A DNA stretch of 8,130 bases from Gemmatimonadota bacterium (lineage in GTDB: Bacteria; Gemmatimonadota; Gemmatimonadetes; Gemmatimonadales; GWC2-71-9): NCBI GenBank assembly GCA_003220855.1, contig QHTP01000149.1, positions 1 to 8,130 on the forward strand, written 5' to 3'. The notes beneath the pieces were generated by a model, which was given only the letters and a program-made list of their open reading frames with translations, was not told the origin of the DNA and did not search any database. The position numbers were made by a program, and so were the translations under genes. Every line of letters begins with the position of its first letter. The stretch's first letter is position 1. Of the stretch, positions 1 through 4,947 are shown one piece after another.

Positions 1-210
1 CCGCTGCTCGAGCTTCGAGATGAGTTTTTCGATCTCCAGCTTGAAGCGTTTCAGCGCCGGGAGCAACTTCGGCTCGAGCTCCCGCTCAAGCTCCTTTCCT
101 TCTTTCAGGAAGTCTTTTACCAGGTCGCGGAAGCGCTCCGCTAGCTCGCGCCATGTGGGGATGGTGTTCACGTCGGGGTCACCTGGCTTCTTGGTGGGCA
201 GGGTATTCAT
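1..210 (-). CDS. Partial CDS, short charged helical protein (5' end only)
   Basis: The reading frame opens at an ATG (210-208, minus) and stays open for 70 codons to the left edge, so the C-terminus is missing. A strong Shine-Dalgarno (GAGGAG) lies about six bases upstream, which fixes the start. The visible protein begins MNTLPTKKPGDPDVNTIPTW. From about residue 20 it becomes a Lys/Glu/Arg/Leu-rich stretch, with runs such as KERKELERELEPK and EIEKLISKLEQR, that reads as amphipathic helix or coiled coil. No signal peptide, membrane segment or catalytic motif is visible. A TATACT -10-like box lies at 253-258 on the same strand. I do not recognise the family; a small structural or regulatory helical protein is only a guess. 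That it is a gene is well supported by the start site and codon use. Confidence 0.75.
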   Translation of the reverse strand, partial: MNTLPTKKPGDPDVNTIPTWRELAERFRDLVKDFLKEGKELERELEPKLLPALKRFKLEIEKLISKLEQR

Positions 211-252
211 GAGTTGCTCCTCGCCTTTGATGGGTGGCGTCCACACACGCGA

Positions 253-258
253 AGTATA
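253..258 (-). promoter_or_regulatory. Candidate -10 box for the left-edge gene
   Basis: On the minus strand this reads TATACT, five of six matches to TATAAT, in very GC-rich surroundings. It sits 42 bases before the start codon, giving an expected leader of about 36 bases that contains the GAGGAG ribosome site. No convincing -35 hexamer lies 16-18 bases upstream; that position falls on the edge of the hairpin at 279-308. Confidence 0.4.
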
Positions 259-278
259 CGCGCTGGGGCAGGGCCGAG

Positions 279-308
279 GTTTCGCGGCGGCGCCGCCCGT
301 AGCGAAAC
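279..308. repeat. GC-rich bulged inverted repeat
   Basis: Outer arms GTTTCGC (279-285) and GCGAAAC (302-308) are perfect reverse complements. Inside them GGCGGCGCCGCC (286-297) is itself a perfect palindrome, followed by a four-base bulge (298-301). The structure lies between the divergently oriented left-edge gene and tRNA-Ser(GGA). There is no T-run on either side, so it does not look like a classic intrinsic terminator. It could be an operator or an RNA structure. Confidence 0.5.
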
Positions 309-328
309 GCGCACGGTCTTGGTATTTA

Positions 329-380
329 CTACGCGTCTACGCGTCCACGCGTCTACGCGTCTACGCGTCTGTGCGTCTAG
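329..380. repeat. Tandem octamer array upstream of tRNA-Ser(GGA)
   Basis: Six contiguous 8-bp units, consensus ACGCGTCT, occupy 331-378; flanking CT and AG continue the pattern. Four units are exact (331, 347, 355, 363), one is ACGCGTCC (339) and the last is GTGCGTCT (371). The array ends eight bases before the mature 5' end of the tRNA, so it would be part of the tRNA leader or of its promoter region. There are no spacers between units, which excludes CRISPR. Confidence 0.9.
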
Positions 381-387
381 GAGTTCG

Positions 388-474
388 GGATAGGTGGCCG
401 AGCGGCTGAAGGCACACGCCTGGAGAGCGTGTAAACGGGTAACCGTTTCGTGGGTTCGAATCCCACCCTATCCG
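388..474 (+). tRNA. tRNA-Ser (anticodon GGA)
   Basis: An 87-nt class II tRNA. The acceptor stem GGATAGG (388-394) pairs with CCTATCC (467-473), and the discriminator is G474, as expected for serine. The anticodon loop CTGGAGA (420-426) is closed by CACGC/GCGTG and places GGA at 422-424, reading UCC and UCU. The long variable arm, AAACGG closed by GTAA to CCGTTT, is the serine hallmark and carries a GNRA-type tetraloop. The T arm contains GTGGGTTCGAATCCCAC. The 3' CCA is not encoded. A second serine tRNA follows 102 bases downstream on the same strand. Confidence 0.97.
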
Positions 475-480
475 TAACGG

Positions 481-571
481 CTAGACGGGTAGACGGAAAG
501 ACGGATAGACGGGTAGGGTTGCTCGCCTGCCTCGTCTACCCGTCTACCCGTCTCACCGTCTACCCGTCTAG
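481..571. repeat. Long inverted repeat (hairpin) of octamer units between the two tRNA-Ser genes
   Basis: The left arm (481-516) and right arm (536-571) are 36 bases each and are reverse complements with three mismatches, around a 19-base loop (517-535). Each arm is made of 8-bp units of the type TAGACGGG (left) or CTACCCGT (right). The structure fills almost the whole gap between the tRNAs: the left arm begins seven bases after tRNA 1 and the right arm ends six bases before tRNA 2. In a co-transcript it would fold into a very stable stem separating the two tRNA bodies. No T-run follows. Confidence 0.9.
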
Positions 572-576
572 GTCTT

Positions 577-663
577 GGACAGGTGCGTGAGCGGTTGAAA
601 CGGCCGGTCTCGAAAACCGGTGTGCCCGCAAGGGTACCGTGGGTTCGAATCCCACCCTGTCCG
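577..663 (+). tRNA. tRNA-Ser (anticodon CGA)
   Basis: An 87-nt class II tRNA. The acceptor stem GGACAGG (577-583) pairs with CCTGTCC (656-662), with discriminator G663. The anticodon loop CTCGAAA (609-615) is closed by CCGGT/ACCGG and gives CGA at 611-613, reading UCG. The long variable arm is GTGCCC-GCAA-GGGTAC, again a GNRA-type tetraloop. Its last 26 bases plus one flanking base match tRNA-Ser(GGA) except for one acceptor base, while the D arm and anticodon arm differ. CCA is not encoded. The minus-strand small membrane gene ends 20 bases downstream. Confidence 0.97.
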
Positions 664-683
664 TTGCCAGCTTCACGCGCTTG

Positions 684-884
684 TCAGGCGGCAGGCCCAC
701 CAATCGCCTTCCACAAACGGAACGCCCAGATGCTCAGGCCCCCGCTTGCGACGGCAATGAGAGCGACCCCACCGATGAACCAGGGATCGGAGGCGGGCGG
801 ACGCCACCGCATGATCAGCTCCGCGATGTGCCAGACGGAGAAGAGCCCAAAGATCGTGCCCGTCGTCAGGAGATATGCTTTCAC
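684..884 (-). CDS. Small two-TM membrane protein (hypothetical)
   Basis: A 66-residue protein with two clear hydrophobic segments, about residues 4-24 and 36-58, separated by a short polar loop (RWRPPASD). The ends are basic (MK at the start, RLWK near the end). The start is GTG (884-882); an ATG two bases upstream is out of frame and runs at once into TGA. AAAGGG lies five bases before the GTG and serves as a plausible ribosome site. The gene begins 14 bases after the stop of the ABM-domain gene on the same strand, so the two are very likely co-transcribed. No family is recognised. The hydrophobic pattern and operon position argue that it is real and resides in the inner membrane, but its function cannot be inferred. 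Confidence 0.75.
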   Translation of the reverse strand: MKAYLLTTGTIFGLFSVWHIAELIMRWRPPASDPWFIGGVALIAVASGGLSIWAFRLWKAIGGPAA

Positions 885-898
885 ATCGGCCCTTTCAC

Positions 899-1198
899 TT
901 AGGCGGCCTCATCGGGCACGCGATGATAGTAGGCGCCTCGCGCCGGCACCGCGAACAGAGTCTGCGCTTGCCGGAGCAGGTCGGGGGGAATCCGGGACAC
1001 CGACGCTTGATGCGCTTCCACGCTGTCCCATACCTCGATGATCGCCAGACGAGTGGGATCATCGCGCTGAACCAGCAGCTCGCACGAGCGACACCCCGGC
1101 GCGTCGATGATGCGGGCAATAACGGAGCGCAAGAATTCGCGCAGGGCCGCCGCCTTGTCCGGCTTGGCTTGGAACTCGTTTATCCGGGTGATCGGCAT
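899..1198 (-). CDS. ABM-domain (antibiotic biosynthesis monooxygenase-like) protein
   Basis: A 99-residue protein beginning MPITRINEFQAKPDKAAAL, the length of a single dimeric alpha/beta-barrel (ABM/YgiN-type) domain. Features seen: an N-terminal beta strand, the helix AALREFLRSVIARI (17-30), the PGCRSCEL turn (34-41), and IIEVWDSVEAHQAS (53-66), which matches the family's E-x-W-x-S-x-E-A-x-x-x core. Members are cofactor-free oxygenases acting on quinone-like aromatics, heme-degrading enzymes, or stress proteins of unknown substrate, so the substrate is open. ATG 1198 is chosen because homology starts there; the frame stays open upstream to 1546 but that part is non-homologous and runs antisense to the lipoprotein gene. 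The ribosome site is weak (ACGGG). It is followed by the two-TM gene. Confidence 0.85.
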   Translation of the reverse strand: MPITRINEFQAKPDKAAALREFLRSVIARIIDAPGCRSCELLVQRDDPTRLAIIEVWDSVEAHQASVSRIPPDLLRQAQTLFAVPARGAYYHRVPDEAA

Positions 1199-1254
1199 AT
1201 GCCCGTACCGGTATTGGTGAGCAACCGCTGGTGAAAATGCGGGCCGCCGTGCTC

Positions 1255-1284
1255 TTGCACAACCGGGACTCGCTTCACTAGAGT
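1255..1284 (+). promoter_or_regulatory. Candidate promoter for the lipoprotein-dehydrogenase pair
   Basis: TTGCAC (1255-1260) and TAGAGT (1279-1284) are separated by 18 bases. The -10 matches four of six TATAAT positions. A start near 1291 would give a leader of about 32 bases that contains the GGAGG site at 1314-1318. It lies in the 124-bp gap between divergent genes, so regulation could be shared with the ABM operon. Confidence 0.4.
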
Positions 1285-1322
1285 GTGGGGCATTTGTCGC
1301 CCAGCCCGCACCCGGAGGCCCC

Positions 1323-1889
1323 ATGCAATGGACGCGATGGACGCGCGGGACGCGCGGGACGCGCTGCACCAGGAGTCGGTTCACCGCCGCCCTCACGCTC
1401 GCCCTGCTCGGCTGCGGCAAGTCGGCAGCGAGGAAGGCCGCCGAGGTGCGGGAGTGCAGCGCGATCACGATGAACGCAAAGGGCGCGGCGCAGTGCCTGG
1501 TCCTGCAATACAAATGGAAGCAGACCGAGGCGCTCACGGCGGCCACCGCCTACCAGCAGCACCAGGACTCACTCAGTCAGTCACGGGCCGACTCGGCTTG
1601 GCGCGCCGATGCGGGCCGCCACGCGAGGGAGGCCGCGGAATGCGCCAAGGATCCGTCCGGTGAGGTGGCGCGCTGCCTGGTGGGGTACGGCTGGGCCGAC
1701 CCCCGCGCCGCGGCCGCGGCCGACTCGCTGTGGCGTCACGACGCCGCGAAGCACAAGAACGAGCTCACGACCTGCGTCGTCCAGCGCAAAATGCAGCCGG
1801 GGGCGTGCCTGCAGCTGTACTACAAATGGAGCCCCGAGCGCGCCCTCGCCGTGGACGACTCCATCCGGCGCGCGCGGATGAGGAGGTAG
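1323..1889 (+). CDS. Lipoprotein with three-fold Cys/Tyr-Trp repeat (unrecognised family)
   Basis: 188 residues. GGAGG (1314-1318) lies four bases before the ATG. An unusually basic n-region (residues 1-19) of WTR/GTR triplets precedes a hydrophobic stretch and the lipobox LLGC, with lipidated Cys31. The mature part holds three copies of a motif: Glu, three residues on a Cys, then 10-12 residues, then Cys-Leu, then Tyr-x-Trp and an Ala-rich helix. The Cys pairs are 45/58, 107/118 and 151/162, with Y63/W65, Y122/W124 and Y167/W169. Six paired cysteines in an exported protein suggest one disulfide per repeat, which is inference. I recognise no family. The stop codon TAG overlaps the GTG start of the dehydrogenase gene by one base, so they are probably translated from one message. 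The protein should sit anchored in the periplasm or outer membrane. Confidence 0.85.
   Translation: MQWTRWTRGTRGTRCTRSRFTAALTLALLGCGKSAARKAAEVRECSAITMNAKGAAQCLVLQYKWKQTEALTAATAYQQHQDSLSQSRADSAWRADAGRHAREAAECAKDPSGEVARCLVGYGWADPRAAAAADSLWRHDAAKHKNELTTCVVQRKMQPGACLQLYYKWSPERALAVDDSIRRARMRR
1329..1364 (+). repeat. Tandem 9-bp coding repeat
   Basis: Four contiguous units, TGGACGCGA, TGGACGCGC, GGGACGCGC and GGGACGCGC, start six bases after the A of the lipoprotein start codon. They encode Trp-Thr-Arg twice and Gly-Thr-Arg twice; a degenerate fifth unit (1365-1373) gives Cys-Thr-Arg. The 9-bp period preserves the frame. The core TGGACGCG resembles the reverse complement of the octamer at 329-380. 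Confidence 0.85.
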
Positions 1890-2827
1890 TGGGGCAGCCC
1901 GTCCTCATCGCCGCCGAGCTGCAACCGCTCATCGACCCCGATCAACTGGCGGGGCTCGAGATCACTTGGCTCCCCGTCGGCGCCCCGACCCCCAAGGGCG
2001 ACTACCTGGCGATCGTGCCGCTCCTGTCCCGCTGGGTGGGGGGAACGGAGCTCAAGCACCTTCCCAAGCTCAAGATCATCGCGAACTGCGCCGTCGGGCA
2101 CGACAACGTGGACGTCGTCGCGGCCGAGATGCGGGGGATCACCGTCACCAACACCCCGGACGTGCTCACCGACGCCACCGCCGATCTCGCATGGGCCCTG
2201 ATCCTCGCCTGCGCGCGCCGGGTGGTGGAGGGCACGGAGCTCGTGAAGAGCGGTGCCTGGGCCGGGTGGCACCCGGAGCTGCTCTTGGGAATCGAGCTGA
2301 GCGGGCGCACACTCGGGTTACTCGGCGCGGGGCGGATCGGGCAGGCCGTGGGCCGCCGGGCGGTCGCGTTCGGCATGCGGATCTTCTATAGCGCCCGCAA
2401 TCCGCGACCGGAATTCGAGCAGGCCACCGGGGCGGTCAAGGTCGAGCAGTCGCGCCTGTTCCGGGAGAGCGACGTACTGTCGCTGCACGTCCCTTCGGTG
2501 GCCGCGACGAAAGGGTTGATCAGCGCCGAGACGCTGCGCCTCATGAAGCCCGGCGCGATCCTGATCAACACGGCGCGCGGCGACCTGGTGAGAGAAGAGG
2601 CGCTGGCGGCGGCCCTGGAGGAGGGCCGGCTGGGCGCGGCCGGACTCGACGTCTACTCGGACGAGCCTGCCGTCCACCCCCGTCTGCGGGCCGCTCCGCG
2701 CTCGGTGCTGCTGCCCCACATTGGCAGCGCGACGCGTGAAACGCGCCGCCAGATGGCCGCGATCGCGGTCGCCAACGTGCAGGCGGTGCTCAAGGGAGAC
2801 CCGCCGTTGACCCCGGTCGTCGGGTAG
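1889..2827 (+). CDS. D-2-hydroxyacid dehydrogenase (glyoxylate/hydroxypyruvate reductase type)
   Basis: 312 residues, the normal family length. It reduces glyoxylate or hydroxypyruvate to glycolate or D-glycerate in the cytosol. Seen: the substrate-domain motif NCAVGHDNVDV (66-76); Rossmann GAGRIG (146-151, G-x-G-x-x-G); and the catalytic residues Arg230 (INTARGD), Glu259 (SDEP) and His277 (PHIGSAT) with family spacing. After the second Rossmann strand, SARNPRPE (168-175) resembles the TGRQPRPE of human GRHPR, and the Arg suggests NADPH preference (inference). The start is GTG, chosen because it shares its G with the upstream TAG and is preceded by GAGGAGG (1880-1886); upstream in-frame codons overlap the lipoprotein and lack homology. 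The C-terminus, with residues around 307-312 (LTPVVG), is complete. Other 2-hydroxyacids remain possible substrates. Confidence 0.92.
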   Translation: MGQPVLIAAELQPLIDPDQLAGLEITWLPVGAPTPKGDYLAIVPLLSRWVGGTELKHLPKLKIIANCAVGHDNVDVVAAEMRGITVTNTPDVLTDATADLAWALILACARRVVEGTELVKSGAWAGWHPELLLGIELSGRTLGLLGAGRIGQAVGRRAVAFGMRIFYSARNPRPEFEQATGAVKVEQSRLFRESDVLSLHVPSVAATKGLISAETLRLMKPGAILINTARGDLVREEALAAALEEGRLGAAGLDVYSDEPAVHPRLRAAPRSVLLPHIGSATRETRRQMAAIAVANVQAVLKGDPPLTPVVG

Positions 2828-2830
2828 CAG

Positions 2831-2859
2831 TTGCCCCCCGGCATCGGGAGTGTTAGATC
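2831..2859 (+). promoter_or_regulatory. Candidate promoter for the kinase gene
   Basis: TTGCCC (2831-2836) is followed after 17 bases by TAGATC (2854-2859), in the 92-bp gap between the dehydrogenase and the kinase. Matches to consensus are modest. A start near 2866 would leave a leader of about 54 bases without a Shine-Dalgarno sequence. A separate promoter would let the kinase be expressed apart from the upstream pair. Confidence 0.3.
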
Positions 2860-2919
2860 GAGGACGCGTGGTGGCGGACAGTGGATAGAGGCGTCAAGTA
2901 CATGATCTCCCGATATTAG

Positions 2920-4941
2920 ATGATGGCTTCGAGCGACTCGGCGTGCTCGCAGTGCGGGGCGGCGATCGGGCCGGGGGTGTTCTTCTGCCCGCGGTGCGGC
3001 ACCGGCATTCCCGTCCCGGCGGGCGCGCGCACCACCGTCGCCGCGCCGTCTGGCCCGCCGCCCGAGAGCGGGCGCAATGCGCAACTCGACGCCCTGCGCC
3101 AGGCCGCGCTCGGCGAATACGAGGTCCTGGCCGAGCTGGGGCACGGCGGGATGGCCACGGTCTACCTGGCCCATGATCTCGCGCTCGACCGCAAGGTCGC
3201 GATCAAAGTGCTGGCGCCCGCCTTGCTGCTCATGGGGGAGGGGATGGTAGAGCGGTTCAAGCGCGAGGCGCGCACCGCCGCCGCGTTGAGCCATCCGCAC
3301 ATCATTCCCATCTATGCCGTCAAGGAAAGCGAGAACGTGCTGTGCTTCGTGATGAAGTACGTGCGGGGGCGGGCCCTCGACGCCGTGATCCGCGATGTCG
3401 GCCCGCTGCCGATCGCCATGGTGCAGGCGATCCTCGCCCACGTGAGCGACGCGCTCGGCTACGCGCATCGCCACGGCGTCATTCACCGCGACGTCAAGTC
3501 GGCCAACATCATGCTGGATGAAGACGGCTGGGCGGTGGTCACCGACTTCGGGATCGCCAAGGTGGTGCAGGCCGAAGGACTGACGCTGACCGGTGTGACG
3601 GTCGGCACACCCACCTACATGAGTCCCGAGCAGTGCGACATGCGCGAGGTCACCGGCGCTTCCGACCAGTATTCGCTGGGCGTCGTCGCGTACGAGATGC
3701 TCACCGGGCACCTCCCGTTCAAGGGCGACTCGACGATGTCGGTCATGTACGCGCACTTCAACGAGCCGCCGCGTCCGGTGACCGAGCTCCGTCCCGACTG
3801 TCCGCCCAACCTGGGCGCCGGCGTCATGCGCATGCTGGAAAAGGAGCCGTCCCGGCGCTGGCCCAGCATGGACGATGTGGTCGCCGTGTGCGGCCGGCCG
3901 TCGCTCCGCCACGACGATCCCGTGCGCCGCGAGATGATCACGCTCGCCAAGGCGGGCGACAGCGCGCACCTACTGGCGCAGCTCAACACGCCGACCAGCC
4001 CGATCGTGCTGTCCCGGCCGCACCGCCGCACCGCCGCACGGTCGCGCTCACCCCGGGTCCCCAGAGTGTGGTGGGGCCTCGTTGGGGCCGCGGTGCTGGC
4101 CGCGGGCCTGTGGTGGCTCGCGCCCTGGCGGGCGGGGCAGCCGAGCACGACCCCGACTTCCCCGGCTCCGCGCGACACGATTCCCCCGGTCGCCGTCGTC
4201 GCGCCGCGGCCGGACACAGCCGCTCGTGCGCGGGTGCCCGCCCCGCGCCCGACGCCCCGGCGGCGGGAACCGCCGCGCGCGCCGGCGCCGGCCCAGCCAT
4301 CCGTCGCCGGAGAGGGTGAGGATACCCTGGTGCGTACGCTGCGGGCGAAGGCGCGCGCGGCGATGAGTCGTGCGCTCGAGGCGGGTGCCACCCCGGCCGA
4401 CCTGGCGAGGGGAGACAGCGTGTTCAAGGGAGCGGAATCGCTCGCCGCCCGGGGCCAACCGTCCGACGCCATGGTGCAGCTCGCGACCGCCGCGTCGCTC
4501 TGGGCGGAGGCGGAGCGCATATCGCGCTCCCGCCCGCCGCGCGACACCGCGCGGGCGCGTCCGGTGGAGCCGCCGCCGGCGCCGCCCGTGGCGCGTCCAC
4601 CGGCCGACCCGCGGGTCGAGATCAAGTCGTTGATCGCGGACTACGCGCGGGCGCTCGGGTCGCGCGATCTGGCCGAGATTCGCCGCGTGTATCCGGCTTT
4701 GACGTCCACGGAGCAGGCGACGTTCAGCCAGTTCTTCGAGTCGGTGAGCGACCTCAAGGCCGACTTGACCATCAACCGGCTGATCATCGCGGGCGGATCG
4801 GCTGACGCCTTCGTGAGCGGCGTGTACGAGTACCGCGACACCAAGACGGGCCGCAGCCGGCGGGACACCACCACGTTCCGGGCCACCCTGATGCAGGATT
4901 CGACCGGCTGGCATCTCGCCGCGATCCGCTCCGTGCGCTAG
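2920..4941 (+). CDS. Membrane Ser/Thr protein kinase: zinc ribbon, Hanks kinase, TM, NTF2-like domain
   Basis: 673 residues. A zinc ribbon comes first (C9-x2-C12 and C23-x2-C26). The Hanks-type kinase domain spans about 67-325: glycine loop GHGGMATVY (74-82), Lys96 in VAIK, Glu116, HRDVKSAN (Asp191, Asn196), DFG (209-211), TPTYMSPE and SDQYSLG (Asp249). All catalytic residues are present, so it should be active. One membrane helix lies at about 384-401, then a Pro/Arg/Ala-rich linker (about 405-465), an Ala-rich helical stretch, and a C-terminal 110 residues with an NTF2/SnoaL-like pattern ending GWHLAAIRSVR. Topology is expected to be kinase inside and C-terminal domain outside, as a sensor. 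ATG 2920 is the earliest possible start because TAG precedes it directly; ATG 2923 is equally possible. No Shine-Dalgarno is seen. It ends six bases from the oppositely oriented barrel gene. Confidence 0.95.
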   Translation: MMASSDSACSQCGAAIGPGVFFCPRCGTGIPVPAGARTTVAAPSGPPPESGRNAQLDALRQAALGEYEVLAELGHGGMATVYLAHDLALDRKVAIKVLAPALLLMGEGMVERFKREARTAAALSHPHIIPIYAVKESENVLCFVMKYVRGRALDAVIRDVGPLPIAMVQAILAHVSDALGYAHRHGVIHRDVKSANIMLDEDGWAVVTDFGIAKVVQAEGLTLTGVTVGTPTYMSPEQCDMREVTGASDQYSLGVVAYEMLTGHLPFKGDSTMSVMYAHFNEPPRPVTELRPDCPPNLGAGVMRMLEKEPSRRWPSMDDVVAVCGRPSLRHDDPVRREMITLAKAGDSAHLLAQLNTPTSPIVLSRPHRRTAARSRSPRVPRVWWGLVGAAVLAAGLWWLAPWRAGQPSTTPTSPAPRDTIPPVAVVAPRPDTAARARVPAPRPTPRRREPPRAPAPAQPSVAGEGEDTLVRTLRAKARAAMSRALEAGATPADLARGDSVFKGAESLAARGQPSDAMVQLATAASLWAEAERISRSRPPRDTARARPVEPPPAPPVARPPADPRVEIKSLIADYARALGSRDLAEIRRVYPALTSTEQATFSQFFESVSDLKADLTINRLIIAGGSADAFVSGVYEYRDTKTGRSRRDTTTFRATLMQDSTGWHLAAIRSVR

Positions 4942-4947
4942 GCCGGC

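Noticed and set aside
329..571. Possible CRISPR array
   Set aside because: Units are 8 bp and contiguous without spacers, or arranged as an inverted repeat; no cas genes nearby.
1199..1546. Upstream extension of the ABM-domain frame
   Set aside because: The domain starts exactly at ATG 1198; the extension is non-homologous and antisense to the lipoprotein start.
1730..1888. Upstream extension of the dehydrogenase frame
   Set aside because: It overlaps the lipoprotein in another frame and lacks homology; GTG 1889 has a GAGGAGG site and overlaps the upstream stop.
2835..2850. Terminator hairpin after the dehydrogenase (CCCG-GCAT-CGGG)
   Set aside because: Four-base stem only, with no T-run following.
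2653..3969. 438-codon minus-strand open frame opposite the dehydrogenase end and kinase
   Set aside because: It is antisense to two strongly recognised genes, is rich in His/Arg/Gly/Asp typical of high-GC shadow frames, and has no family resemblance.
3615..4625. 336-codon minus-strand open frame within the kinase gene
   Set aside because: Low-complexity Ser/Arg/Gly/Ala composition, antisense to a catalytically complete kinase.
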